From Streptomyces globisporus (GTDB lineage Bacteria; Actinomycetota; Actinomycetes; Streptomycetales; Streptomycetaceae), in assembly GCA_014649555.1 (NCBI GenBank), contig BMTG01000027.1:1-40275 (forward strand): a DNA stretch of 40,275 nt, given 5' to 3'. Below the pieces are notes generated by a model. The model ran no database searches. It was not told the DNA's origin and was given only the letters and a program-made list of their open reading frames with translations. Positions within the stretch are counted from its first letter, which is position 1. Every line of letters starts with the position of its first letter. This document shows, in pieces, positions 16,049-24,292 of this stretch. The translations under genes and the position numbers were made by a program.

Positions 16049-16852
16049 CTAGGCGTTGGCCTCGCGAATGGACTGGAGGAGGCGGAAGACGGTCCGCTCG
16101 CTGATCCCTTCGACCTCTGCGAACTTCGCGAGCGCGGGGGCCGGCAGCTCACCATCGGGCGCGAGCTCCTGGAGGCGCGCCCGCCGAGCCTCCTTCTCGG
16201 CGTTGCGAGCGCGGGGCTTGGTCTCCTTGACGCCCTTGGGGCGCCCCCCGCCGGCCCGCTCACCCGGCCGGTTGGCGTCCCAGGAGCGGATGGTGAGGCG
16301 CTTCCAGTGCGGGACTCCGGCAACAGTGGTGTCCGGGTCGGGGACTCGGCCCTCGTGGATGTAGGAGCCCCACGCTCCGGCCGTGATCTGGTTGCGGAGC
16401 TCCAGGCGAGCTTCCTCCCGGTCAAGGAGGTCGTCACACCTGCGGATCGTCGCCCGCTTCCAGTGGGGGACGCCGTCGATGACCGTGTCGGGCGCAGGCA
16501 CGCTGCCGTCGCGGACATGCGCGTCGAAGGCTTCGGGGGTGGGGGCGTCCTGCAGTTCGAGTCGGGCCCGCTCCGCGTCCAGGAGCTCGTCGGCGTCCGG
16601 CATGCCGACGGACAGCTCCGGGATGGAGTCTCCGGCGACATGGGCTTCGATCTGCTCTGCGTCCCAGATGAAGGTCCGGGCGCCCTCGCGGCTGATCGGC
16701 GCGGGCAGGCTCTCGCGGGCCGTGCGCGACAGCGCCTTGCGGTTGAGGAGCGCGGCGACTTCGGCGGTACCGAGTCCTGTGCGGCCGGCGGGGATCACGT
16801 GGAGGTCCTTCCATGGGGCCGTACGGGACGGCGCGGTCGAGCGAGAGGCCAC
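16049..16852 (-). CDS. Repeat-built MerR/AlpA-like HTH protein, candidate regulator
   Basis: 267 aa from GTG 16852, about 12 bases after a promoter-like element, so the leader is very short. Residues 26-75 form a MerR/AlpA-like module (LGTAEVAALLNRKALSR, then RTFIWDAEQIEAHV). Two related half-modules follow at ~92-137 and ~145-188, each with an acidic ARLEL segment, then VPxPDT-V-x-GVPHWKR-x-TI. The C-terminus (245-263, AKFAEVEGISERTVFRLLQ) is a further HTH. Four DNA-binding-type units in one chain suggest binding to repeated sites. Its promoter is a variant of the one used by seven other loci here, so autoregulation and control of that set are plausible but unproven. Confidence 0.7.
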   Translation of the reverse strand: MASRSTAPSRTAPWKDLHVIPAGRTGLGTAEVAALLNRKALSRTARESLPAPISREGARTFIWDAEQIEAHVAGDSIPELSVGMPDADELLDAERARLELQDAPTPEAFDAHVRDGSVPAPDTVIDGVPHWKRATIRRCDDLLDREEARLELRNQITAGAWGSYIHEGRVPDPDTTVAGVPHWKRLTIRSWDANRPGERAGGGRPKGVKETKPRARNAEKEARRARLQELAPDGELPAPALAKFAEVEGISERTVFRLLQSIREANA

Positions 16853-16862
16853 CCCTGTGCGG

Positions 16863-16883
16863 TGACAGATAGAACTGTAACAG
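16863..16883 (-). promoter_or_regulatory. Variant regulon promoter before the HTH gene
   Basis: On the minus strand TGTTACAGTTCTATCTGTCA aligns with the shared consensus TGGTAGARTTYTAnnTGTCA, with TGn-TACAGT as an extended -10. Unlike other copies there is no hairpin leader: the GTG start follows within about 12 bases. It is also the most divergent core, as might be expected for the regulator's own promoter. Confidence 0.6.
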
Positions 16884-16989
16884 TAAACATGCGGCCCGGG
16901 GGTGAGGAGCCGCGCCTTTTCTGCCGGCGGATACCGGACGGGAAGGCCCCCGCCCGGTATCCGCCGGGCGGGGGCCTTGGGTGCCCGGG

Positions 16990-18270
16990 TCAGAGCAGGA
17001 CGGGGGCGATCCGTTCGCCGAGCCAGCGAGCGACATTGACCGGCACGGCGTTACCGACCTGCCGGGTCAGGTCAGCGGCCGTGGAGCCCTCGAACGTGTG
17101 CTGGTCGGGAAATCGCTGTGCGCGAGCCTTCGTGCGCAGGGAGATCATCTTCACTTCGCACTCGTTGATCGTGCGGCCCGGCTTCACGAGCATGTGGTGG
17201 TTGCCCTCGGCGGTGATGGCACCGATCGGCTCGTCCAGCGACTGCACGGTGCAGTGGTTCCGCAGGATCGCGAGGAAGGGTTCGCCCCCGAACCGCTCCA
17301 TCCCGATGGCGATCTTCCGACGGGTCTCCTCGGCGTACGGCTCGAAGTTCCGGCGGTTCGGGCGGCCCTGCCCGACCAGGCGGCCGGGCTCGGACAGGTC
17401 GATGTGCTCGCGGATGGACCGGGCCACCGGCTCCACCTGCCGTCGGCAGCGGTCGTCGGGGCAGCGGTAGTGGTACTGCTGACCGTACGTCCCGACCTTG
17501 AGCACCCCTGGCCGGAACCGCTTCCCCCACTCCTGTACGCCGTCAACCGGGCCGCACTCCGGGCAGATGCTGCGCGGCCGGACGCGGAGATCCGGGGCGG
17601 GAAGACCCTTCTTCGTGAACACGAAGAGCACACGGTGGCGGTGCTGCGGTGCCGCTTCGTTGCCAGGGCCGGAGATGTGCGCGGCATCGATCGAGACGAG
17701 CTGTCCGTCGTAGCCCATGGCGTCCCACACCGCGATCCACGCGACGAAGGGCTTCCAGCGGGTCGCGAAGTCGACCACGTTCTCCCCGCAAACGACGTCG
17801 TAGTCGTGGACCTCGGCGGCCCGCAGCAGGTCCCAGGCGGTGGCCCGCGTCCTGGACCACTGCGGTTCCGGAGCGCCGCCGTCCGGCGTGTTCTGCGGGT
17901 AGTGCTGGCTCGCCGTGGAGTTGCGGCCGGCGGGACTCGCCTCCTTACAGATCGGCGAGCCCACGGCCACGCGCGTTCTCGGGATGCTCCGGAAGTCGAG
18001 GTTGTTGATGTCGCACCGGCTGTAGCGGACGCCGGGGAAGTTCATGCGCAGCGTGCTGATGGCGGCGGCGTCATGGTTGGCGGCGTACTGCGGGTCGAAT
18101 CCGGCTTCGAGGAAGCCGAGGAGGTCACCGCATCCTCCGGCGAACAGATGCGTGGTGCTGGTGCCGTGGGCGACGATCGACCGCGGGGCGTACGCGAGGC
18201 CGCCGTCACGGTCCAGCGGGCCGGGGCCGTCCTCATGGTGTCCGGCAGGGTGGGAAAGCAGAAGAGACAC
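16990..18270 (-). CDS. Cytosine-C5 DNA methyltransferase (first of a tandem pair by position)
   Basis: 426 aa from GTG 18270, preceded by GGAG at 6 bases. Motif I is HLFAGGCGDLLGFLEAGF (~41-58). Motif IV is GSPICKEASPAG, keeping the catalytic Cys but replacing the usual PPCQ/PCQ with PICK. Motif VI is GENVVDF, motif VIII QHRHRVLF, and the C-terminal motif RQVGNAVPVNVARWLGERI. Between VIII and IX lies a target-recognition region with paired cysteines (CPECG ... CPDDRC), likely a zinc site. It follows the paralogue at 18359-19618 and has its own leader. No restriction enzyme is adjacent, so it is probably a solitary protective or regulatory methylase. Confidence 0.9.
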   Translation of the reverse strand: MSLLLSHPAGHHEDGPGPLDRDGGLAYAPRSIVAHGTSTTHLFAGGCGDLLGFLEAGFDPQYAANHDAAAISTLRMNFPGVRYSRCDINNLDFRSIPRTRVAVGSPICKEASPAGRNSTASQHYPQNTPDGGAPEPQWSRTRATAWDLLRAAEVHDYDVVCGENVVDFATRWKPFVAWIAVWDAMGYDGQLVSIDAAHISGPGNEAAPQHRHRVLFVFTKKGLPAPDLRVRPRSICPECGPVDGVQEWGKRFRPGVLKVGTYGQQYHYRCPDDRCRRQVEPVARSIREHIDLSEPGRLVGQGRPNRRNFEPYAEETRRKIAIGMERFGGEPFLAILRNHCTVQSLDEPIGAITAEGNHHMLVKPGRTINECEVKMISLRTKARAQRFPDQHTFEGSTAADLTRQVGNAVPVNVARWLGERIAPVLL

Positions 18271-18290
18271 AGTGACTCCAGGGCGTCGCA

Positions 18291-18338
18291 GGTTCGGAAG
18301 GACGGGCTCCCGGCGCCGGGGCCGACCGGCACCGGGAG
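18291..18338 (-). promoter_or_regulatory. Hairpin leader module before the first methyltransferase
   Basis: On the minus strand a 13-bp stem with one G-T (18307-18319 with 18326-18338) closes loop TCGGCC, then CCGAACC (18291-18297) lies before the ribosome-binding site. This is the only copy with C in the second loop position. The altered loop still pairs with CCGAACC with one bulged A. No own promoter of the shared type is seen, so it is intercistronic. Confidence 0.65.
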
Positions 18339-18358
18339 GCTCACATGCAGAACAGCGG

Positions 18359-19618
18359 TCAGAGGAGGCTGGGAAGCAGGCGCTCCCCCGCCCAGTGGGC
18401 GACGTTGACCGGGACCGCGTTGCCGACCTGGATGTACTGCTCCTCTACCGTCCCGGCTCTGCGGTAGGTGCTGGGGAACCGCTGCACCTGCGCGGTCTCC
18501 GAGGGGCGCAGCATGCGGATCGAGCAGTCGTCGACGGTCGAGGCGGTCCGCACGAGCGCGTGGTGAGGCCTGCACGCCACCGTGGTGAGTGGCCTGCGGA
18601 CGCTCCGGGGGTTCGCGGTGCGCCCCAGATGGACGATGACGAGCTCTCCCTCGGCGCGCTCACCACCAGGGCCGGCGAAACGACGGAGAGCGTCCGCGAT
18701 GCGGGCCCGGGTCGAAGACGCGTACGGGGTGAACACCCTGCAGTTGGGCTTGCCGTCGCCGACGCGCTGCTGCGGCAGGTCCAGGTCCAGGACGTCGAGG
18801 ACCGGATCGGTGACGGGCACGGTTCGCATGTGGCCGCAGGAGCGATTGGGGCACACGAAGTCGTACTGAACGCCGTACGATCCGACCTTCCGCCCGCGGG
18901 GGTTGCGCCAGTGCTGGATGCCGAGCACCGGCCCGCACTCCGGGCACACGCACTCCGGCCGCACCCGCAGGTCCGGGGGCGTGATGCCCTTGCGCACCAT
19001 GACGCCGATGAGCCGGTTGCGGTCCTGCCTGGCCCGAGGGTTCGAGCTGCCCGGCCCGCCGCCCAGGTGAGCCGCGTTCACCGACGCGACCTGGGGCACA
19101 TAGCCGAGCAGCTCCCAGGCCTTGAGCCACCAGTCGTACAGCGGCCAGGCGGTCGCGAACCGGGGGACGTTCTCCCACAGGACAGCGTCGTAGCGGTGGA
19201 CCTCCGCGGCGCGCAGAAGGTCGTAGGCCGTTGCCCGGGTCCGCTCCCAAGTCGCGGCCGGTGTGTAGTTCTCGGCGTCCTCGCCCTGGGGGAGCTCCAG
19301 CTGGGCACGCTCCATCTGGTTGCCGCCGGCCGGGCTGCCCTCTTTGCAGATGGGAGAGCCGAAGAGCACGCTGGTCCGGGGGAGGCGCCGCATGTCGTAG
19401 TTGTTGACGTCGGCGCAGTCGTGCGCGCAGTTGGGGAAGTTGAGCCGGTGACTGGCCACGGCGGTGGGCTCGTGGTTGAGGCCGAGGACCGGGTTGTACC
19501 CGGCCTCTTCGAAGCCGAGGGTGTCGCCGCCGATCCCGCAGAAGATGTGCGTGCTGGTCGGCCCGTCCTGCCCGGGGGGAGTTCTCCGAATGACGGACCG
19601 CGTGGTGAGTTGCTGCAC
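18359..19618 (-). CDS. Cytosine-C5 DNA methyltransferase (second of a tandem pair by position)
   Basis: 419 aa from GTG 19618, with AGGAG seven bases upstream. A longer frame to 19693 would translate the promoter and leader, so it is rejected. Motif I is HIFCGIGGDTLGFEEAGY, motif IV GSPICKEGSPAG with the catalytic Cys in a PICK context, motif VI WENVPRF, then RQDRNRL, and IQVGNAVPVNVAHWAGERL at the C-terminus. A paired-cysteine insert (CVCPECG ... CPNRSCGH) sits in the target-recognition region. It is clearly a paralogue of the protein at 16990-18270 but diverged across the recognition region, so the two may methylate different sites. Confidence 0.9.
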   Translation of the reverse strand: MQQLTTRSVIRRTPPGQDGPTSTHIFCGIGGDTLGFEEAGYNPVLGLNHEPTAVASHRLNFPNCAHDCADVNNYDMRRLPRTSVLFGSPICKEGSPAGGNQMERAQLELPQGEDAENYTPAATWERTRATAYDLLRAAEVHRYDAVLWENVPRFATAWPLYDWWLKAWELLGYVPQVASVNAAHLGGGPGSSNPRARQDRNRLIGVMVRKGITPPDLRVRPECVCPECGPVLGIQHWRNPRGRKVGSYGVQYDFVCPNRSCGHMRTVPVTDPVLDVLDLDLPQQRVGDGKPNCRVFTPYASSTRARIADALRRFAGPGGERAEGELVIVHLGRTANPRSVRRPLTTVACRPHHALVRTASTVDDCSIRMLRPSETAQVQRFPSTYRRAGTVEEQYIQVGNAVPVNVAHWAGERLLPSLL

Positions 19619-19637
19619 AGGGGCTCCTGGTGAGTGA

Positions 19638-19686
19638 GGTTCGGGTGTATCCGGGGCCAACCGGAATGACAAATAAAACTCTACCA
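19638..19686 (-). promoter_or_regulatory. Regulon promoter and leader of the second methyltransferase
   Basis: The minus strand has TGGTAGAGTTTTATTTGTCA (19667-19686), an extended -10 with TAGAGT. A hairpin follows (TCCGG and CCGGA around TTGGCC, 19650-19665), then CCGAACC (19638-19644) and AGGAG. Confidence 0.75.
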
Positions 19687-19708
19687 TTAACATCGCGTTC
19701 CGGGAAGG

Positions 19709-20206
19709 TCAGGCAGCCTCGCCCAGGCCCGAATCCCGGGGCCGAACGACACGACGAAGCGGCCAAGGACCGGACACCGCCGCCCGACCGGGACGAGCCC
19801 GGACGGCGGATGACACGGCGAGAGCTATGACTCCCCGCCCCGCCGCGACCCACAGCGCCTGGACGACGAACCACTCCGCGGCCGCCGACGACACATCGGA
19901 CGCCAGCACGGGGACACCCAGCTCCGCAGACTGCTCGAAGGGGATGAGCCACGGGAACGACGTGGTGAGCAAGGAGCTGTCGACCGACCCGCGGAACGTC
20001 ACCACGCCGACCAGGACCGGTCGACCGTCCTGCCCTGTGGGGCTCGGACCGAACAGCCCGACCGCGAGACGGAACGGCCCGCGCTGCTCCCCGGCAGGCA
20101 GGAACCTGCGGGCGCGGGCGGCAGAGATGACCCGTACCCGGTAACCGCGACGAGAGAAGTGGCGAGCCGAGCGGGACGGCGACGGGAACTGCATGGTGAG
20201 GGACAC
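19709..20206 (-). CDS. Mom-like / GNAT-fold putative nucleic-acid modification protein
   Basis: 165 aa from GTG 20206, behind GGAGG at 5 bases. The pattern FRLAVGLFGPSP, LVGVVTFRG, LTTSFPWLIPFEQSAELG, then AEWFVVQALWVAAGRGV resembles the actinophage Mom-family (adenine-modifying, GNAT-fold) proteins. Those typically continue with a D-P-x-P and a GHVGxIYQA segment. Here the Asn before E-S/A-WF and the C-terminal GHVG part are not evident (it ends RRVVRPRDSGLGEAA), so it may be diverged or shortened. It lies between two methyltransferase genes and a PP-loop gene, in line with a DNA-modification role. Family assignment is by remembered pattern only. Confidence 0.5.
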   Translation of the reverse strand: MSLTMQFPSPSRSARHFSRRGYRVRVISAARARRFLPAGEQRGPFRLAVGLFGPSPTGQDGRPVLVGVVTFRGSVDSSLLTTSFPWLIPFEQSAELGVPVLASDVSSAAAEWFVVQALWVAAGRGVIALAVSSAVRARPGRAAVSGPWPLRRVVRPRDSGLGEAA

Positions 20207-20370
20207 ACAAGCCTCCAGCTGGGAATGGAGCGGGAAGTTGACCGTGCTGAGAACGCGTAGGCCGGCGGTGCCGCCGCAATGGCGGGGGCGCTCGTAAGCA
20301 GTCACCGCACCGCCCGCTGCTGCCGCGCGGACGGGCGGCGAGCCCCCCGCCACATCGACCAGTTGCAACC

Positions 20371-21570
20371 TCAGACCGCGATGAGCGGCGCGACGGCGGC
20401 CGTCGGCGATGCCACGGCTGGCACACGGCCCGAGCGAGCCGGACTGGGCTGCTCGCGCAGCAGCGCGAGCCGATCCAGGTAGCGGCTGGCCGCGGACCTG
20501 CCGATGTACCCGGCCAGTGCGGTGCCTGCCGGCGGCCGGGCGGCGGGCCCGTGTTCGGCATCCAGCTCGGCCGCCCGCCGGATGATCTCCGCCATGGACA
20601 GACCCTTCTTGAAGTCGGCACGGACGGCGATCTCCTGCTCGGCGTACGCTGCCGCGAGCTCCGGAACCCGCCGTGCCCCGTTCACGAGGTCGCTGACGCA
20701 CCCGAGGACGCAGAAGACACAGCTCAACCGGCGATTCCCCCAGTCGTACGCCGGGTGATACGGCAGACCGGAGTCCGCGATCTCCCGCCAGACGAGAGCG
20801 TCGCTCCAGCCGTGAATCGGCCGCCATGTGGTGATGTGCCGCTTCCCGTTGCTCGCCGACCGGTTGACCTCCACCTCGGCGAGCTGGGCACGCTGGATGC
20901 TCTCGGCGGCACGCTGCCCGATGCACTCCAGGATCCGCACCGGCCGCCCCAGGTGCGCGAGCTCGGCCGTCAGCCGCGTATACAGCGTCCGGATCGGGCC
21001 CCGCTTCGCGTCCGGCGTACACCAGCGTGCCGAACTCGACGGCCACGCTGGCGCGACCTTCGCCGTTGCCGGGTCCTCGCCGCGCTCCAGAGCCTCTCGC
21101 TCCGCCTTCGCCTTGAGCTTGCCGTACCGGATGCCGACCCGTTCCAACAGATCAGCGCCCTGCGCCCGGACGACCTCGAATCTAGGCACTTCCAGCAGCC
21201 GCGCCTGCTCCTCGGCCAGCTCGCGCGTGCCCTCCCACTCGACCCGACCCAGGTCCGCATGGACCACCACAACCTTGTCGAGCATCCCCAGCGCGTCGGC
21301 GCGCCGGACGACGTACGACGCCATCGCCTGCGAGTCCTTCCCGCCTGAGGATGAGATGGCGACACGGTCGGCTTCCTCGATCAGCTCGTCGGAGACGGTC
21401 GTCGACGGCTTCATCGGAACCGATGGATGCACGGCACGCCGCCGGCGCCGCGGCTTCGGTACTGCGAGCTGGGGTGGCCGGGCAGCGTGCGCGGGCTCGG
21501 CCACGACATCGAACAGAGCGGTCTGGTCACAGCAGGTGCCGTTGCTCAGCGGCAGCGCAGGACTGTGCAC
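20371..21570 (-). CDS. PP-loop PAPS-reductase-like protein
   Basis: 399 aa from GTG 21570, behind AGGGAG. A disordered first ~50 residues is followed by an adenine-nucleotide hydrolase fold: the PP-loop SSSGGKDSQAM lies at ~73-83 and the next beta strand is VVVVHADLGRVEWEG. A central RWCTPDAKRGP segment and a cysteine cluster CVFCVLGC near residue 285 resemble the phage and plasmid branch of phosphoadenosine phosphosulfate reductase-like enzymes, not assimilatory CysH. Such proteins activate a substrate by adenylation and are found near DNA or tRNA modification genes. Met53 is an alternative start. Confidence 0.75.
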   Translation of the reverse strand: MHSPALPLSNGTCCDQTALFDVVAEPAHAARPPQLAVPKPRRRRRAVHPSVPMKPSTTVSDELIEEADRVAISSSGGKDSQAMASYVVRRADALGMLDKVVVVHADLGRVEWEGTRELAEEQARLLEVPRFEVVRAQGADLLERVGIRYGKLKAKAEREALERGEDPATAKVAPAWPSSSARWCTPDAKRGPIRTLYTRLTAELAHLGRPVRILECIGQRAAESIQRAQLAEVEVNRSASNGKRHITTWRPIHGWSDALVWREIADSGLPYHPAYDWGNRRLSCVFCVLGCVSDLVNGARRVPELAAAYAEQEIAVRADFKKGLSMAEIIRRAAELDAEHGPAARPPAGTALAGYIGRSAASRYLDRLALLREQPSPARSGRVPAVASPTAAVAPLIAV

Positions 21571-21642
21571 GGTGTTCTCCCTACGAGTGGTTGGTCTTTC
21601 GCGGCAGCCGTTCAGGCGGGCGGAGGACGCTCCGGACGCCGG

Positions 21643-22581
21643 TCAGGCGGTCAGGGTGAGGAGCTGCCGGTCCTCGGGCAGGGAGTTGAGCATCTGGTTA
21701 CGCCAGGCGCGGGCGTACCTGGGGCAACTGCTACAGCTCTGGTGCGTGCACCCGGGCATCGGCTCGCGGTACATGGCGTTCTTGGACCACGCCATGGAGT
21801 CGGAGGAGTAGAGCAGGTGGCAGGCCCCGTTGCGCAGCCCGGTGACCTTGAACCCGAAGCCGTGCAGCCGGATGCCCATCGACGCCAGGGTCTCGATGAT
21901 CCGGACGGCTTCCTTGGTGCCCTGGCGGCGGCAGACCGACCCGATCCCGACGACGGGTTCCAGGGTGAGGTCGACCCCGGCCTGGTCGTACAGGTCGACG
22001 CACCGCAGGTACTCGTCCAGGGTGAATCCCTGCAGGACGGGCATCCACGGCAGCTCGGCGTCCAGCGTCATCAGGTTCAGGAATGACGCCACGGTCCTGA
22101 GCTGGTGGTCCCACACGGTCAGCCCGGTCCGGGCGAGGACCTTTGCCTCCACCATCCAGTCCTGGATGGCGCAGGCGTCCATCAGCCCGATCTCGTCGTA
22201 GTACCGGCGGGCGGCCGCCGCGTACGCGTACGGGGTGACGGTCCACCGGCCCCGCTCCGAAAGCGTCGTGAACCCGCCGGAGTCGAGCATCCACGGTGTC
22301 ACCGCCCGTGGCAGGCTCCGACGGTCGTCGAGCCGGTGGTGGGAAACGCACAGCGGAATGCAGTCCTCGCCGAACTCCGGCCGTGCGAGCCACGACGGAT
22401 CGGGCGAACCGAGGTACGTCACGCGGTCGATGTCGGCGTACCACGTGCGCTCGACATGAACCGGCGCGGGACGCCTGGCCGCGGGCCTGCTCGTTGTCGG
22501 CGAGGGGAGCTCGAACAAGGTGTTCTGCGCTGACGGCACGGGGGTGTGGGCGGCGTGGTCGAGTTGCTGGGAGTTCCGCAT
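21643..22581 (-). CDS. TGT/DpdA-like (queuine transglycosylase-fold) protein
   Basis: 312 aa from ATG 22581, behind GAGGACGTC. The core contains MLDSGGFTTL (D100), matching the DSGGF active-site motif of tRNA-guanine transglycosylases and DpdA-type DNA enzymes. Further barrel-like motifs follow: AIQDWMVEAKVL, WMPVLQGFTLDEYLRCVDLY, EPVVGIGSVCRRQG, LHGFGFKVTGL and DSMAWSKNA. A C-terminal PGCTHQSCSSCPRYA suggests a metal site. It lies 61 bp downstream in the transcription sense from 22643 and 72 bp before the PP-loop gene. The family is common in actinophages and plasmids. A base-exchange role in DNA or RNA is inferred. Confidence 0.7.
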   Translation of the reverse strand: MRNSQQLDHAAHTPVPSAQNTLFELPSPTTSRPAARRPAPVHVERTWYADIDRVTYLGSPDPSWLARPEFGEDCIPLCVSHHRLDDRRSLPRAVTPWMLDSGGFTTLSERGRWTVTPYAYAAAARRYYDEIGLMDACAIQDWMVEAKVLARTGLTVWDHQLRTVASFLNLMTLDAELPWMPVLQGFTLDEYLRCVDLYDQAGVDLTLEPVVGIGSVCRRQGTKEAVRIIETLASMGIRLHGFGFKVTGLRNGACHLLYSSDSMAWSKNAMYREPMPGCTHQSCSSCPRYARAWRNQMLNSLPEDRQLLTLTA

Positions 22582-22642
22582 ACGACGTCCTCGATCGCTG
22601 TCGACAGGGAGAGGGGCGGCGGTCCGCAGGGCAGCGGGCGGG

Positions 22643-23716
22643 TCAGCGGTACCAGTGGCCGAACTGGTTGCGGCGGGTCACGTACATCTCCTCGTAGGGC
22701 TTGTCCGCCCATGGCCCCTGAGGGAGGGGGATGCGTACGAGGGCACCGAATCGGCAGGTCCGCGCGACCGTGCCCGGTGAGACGGTGGACAGCTGCACGG
22801 TGATGTCGTCGCCCGCCTTGAGCCCGAGGAAGTCCGGTGTCGGCACGCTCGCCGCGGTCTTCCACCAGGTCGCCCATGCCTCCGGCTCCCCCGAGGACCG
22901 CGGGAGCGGCCCGAAGACGTCACCGGCCCGGTGGCTGATGTGCTCCGCGGTGCCCTCCTTCGGGCTGAAGAGGTGCTCGCGGTCGTACGCGGCCGGGACG
23001 CTCGACACGGGCAGCTCTCCCAGCGGCAGCGGCAGCGGGGCGCGGCGCTGCGGGGCGCACGTACCCGGCCGGTGCGATGGCTGCTTCTCGTCGCCGTCGA
23101 TCAGGCGAACGGTGCGCGCGGCGTGGCGGATTTGGGCCGGGGTGACGCCGACGCGGTTGTACCTGTCGCCGACATACGCGCGGAGTGCCGCGCGCACCTT
23201 CACAACCAGCGCCTCTACGTGCGGCAGCCGCCCAGACCGGCGCAGCTCTGCCCGGCAGGCGCCGAACGCGTCGTCATCCGCCTCGTACGGCAGGCCGTAG
23301 GTGAGGAGGTGTACCAGAACCTCGCTGAGGTACTCGGCCTGACCGTCCGGTGCGACCCGGGAGTGCGCGACGGCAATGCGGTCAAGGGCCTCGGCCACCT
23401 CGGCAGGCGTGACCACGGGGGCTGGGGCCTCCTCGGCGGCCGGGGCCGGGTCGGCCTCGTGCTGGGGCTGCTCGGCGGGCTTGTCCTCGACGGCCGTCGC
23501 CGCCGTGGCCTCGTACCGGGAGGCGTACGGGTTCGAGGACCGGGGGGCCCGTACTGCCTTCTTGTGCTCGTCCTGCGAGCTGAACCCGGCGTGCACGAAC
23601 CCGTCGCCGAAGTCGGCCCACGTGATCCACAGGATCCGGCGGCCGCCCTTGGTGAACGTGACCGGCTTGCCGGTGGTCGGGTGCGTGGTGCTGTACGTGG
23701 TCTTGGTGCTGGCCAT
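22643..23716 (-). CDS. Conserved-type hypothetical protein
   Basis: 357 aa from ATG 23716, preceded by AGGAG. The N-terminus (KPVTFTKGGRRILWITWADFGDGFVHAGFSS) forms a beta-rich module. An Ala/Pro/Glu linker follows (~75-105), then a helical domain (VAEALDRIAVAHSRVAPDGQ, ~105-180), and finally a beta-rich end ~290-357 with DDITVQLSTVSPGTVARTC and YVTRRNQFGHW. No family was recognised. It begins a run of accessory genes without the shared leader. Confidence 0.6.
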   Translation of the reverse strand: MASTKTTYSTTHPTTGKPVTFTKGGRRILWITWADFGDGFVHAGFSSQDEHKKAVRAPRSSNPYASRYEATAATAVEDKPAEQPQHEADPAPAAEEAPAPVVTPAEVAEALDRIAVAHSRVAPDGQAEYLSEVLVHLLTYGLPYEADDDAFGACRAELRRSGRLPHVEALVVKVRAALRAYVGDRYNRVGVTPAQIRHAARTVRLIDGDEKQPSHRPGTCAPQRRAPLPLPLGELPVSSVPAAYDREHLFSPKEGTAEHISHRAGDVFGPLPRSSGEPEAWATWWKTAASVPTPDFLGLKAGDDITVQLSTVSPGTVARTCRFGALVRIPLPQGPWADKPYEEMYVTRRNQFGHWYR

Positions 23717-23756
23717 GATGCGATCTCCTGTCGTGGGTGCGGTACGCGGGGAGGAT

Positions 23757-23791
23757 GCCGGGGGCGCGGCCGTGTGCGCCGCACCCCCGGC
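23757..23791. terminator. Hairpin between two accessory genes
   Basis: GCCGGGGGCGCGGC (23757-23770) pairs with 23778-23791 with one mismatch, closing a 7-base loop. It follows the stop of the leftward gene at 23798. Confidence 0.5.
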
Positions 23792-23797
23792 GGGCGG

Positions 23798-24160
23798 TCA
23801 ACTGATGGCGGGCGCGGTGCGGATGCCATCGGACGGGGCGGAGGAAAACCATGCGGCGGCCGCCGCGCACGCCCCGGCTACCGCCTCCGCGAGGGGCAGT
23901 TCCGCACTGCCGTAGAACAGCTCTCCGAGGTCGTGAAAATCCTCACCGCCGTCGTGGGCGTACGCGCGGGCCCCGAGGATGGTGTGAGCCGGTGCAGGGG
24001 CAGCCATGTCCGCGAACGCGCCGATCAGGACGTGGACGCCCCGCATCGCGTCGGCGGCGGTGGTGGTCGCCGGGTGGACGATGACGCCGTCGTCGTCGGC
24101 ACGTCCGGCGAGTCCGTACCCGGGAAGTGCGGCAAGCACGGTTGCGGCAAGGGTGATCAC
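23798..24160 (-). CDS. Small hypothetical protein
   Basis: 120 aa from GTG 24160, behind AGAAGGG. The middle (GVHVLIGAFADMAAPAPAHT) and end (ELPLAEAVAGACAAAAAWFSS) are Ala-rich, with no membrane segment or known motif. It follows a strong terminator at 24255-24287 yet lacks the shared promoter, so its expression source is unclear. Confidence 0.5.
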   Translation of the reverse strand: MITLAATVLAALPGYGLAGRADDDGVIVHPATTTAADAMRGVHVLIGAFADMAAPAPAHTILGARAYAHDGGEDFHDLGELFYGSAELPLAEAVAGACAAAAAWFSSAPSDGIRTAPAIS

Positions 24161-24254
24161 GGGGTGCCCTTCTAGAGGTGCGGAGCCACGGGGGAGGGCG
24201 CCGTGGCGTGGCGCTGAGAGGCGGGGGGGCGTTCGCTTGATCCGCGGAAGTGCG

Positions 24255-24287
24255 GTCCCGGGCGGGCTCGTACCGCCCGCCCGGGAC
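24255..24287. terminator. Strong terminator hairpin
   Basis: GTCCCGGGCGGGC (24255-24267) pairs perfectly with 24275-24287 (13 bp) around a 7-base loop. It lies directly after the stop of the leftward gene at 24293. Confidence 0.65.
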
Positions 24288-24292
24288 GGGGA

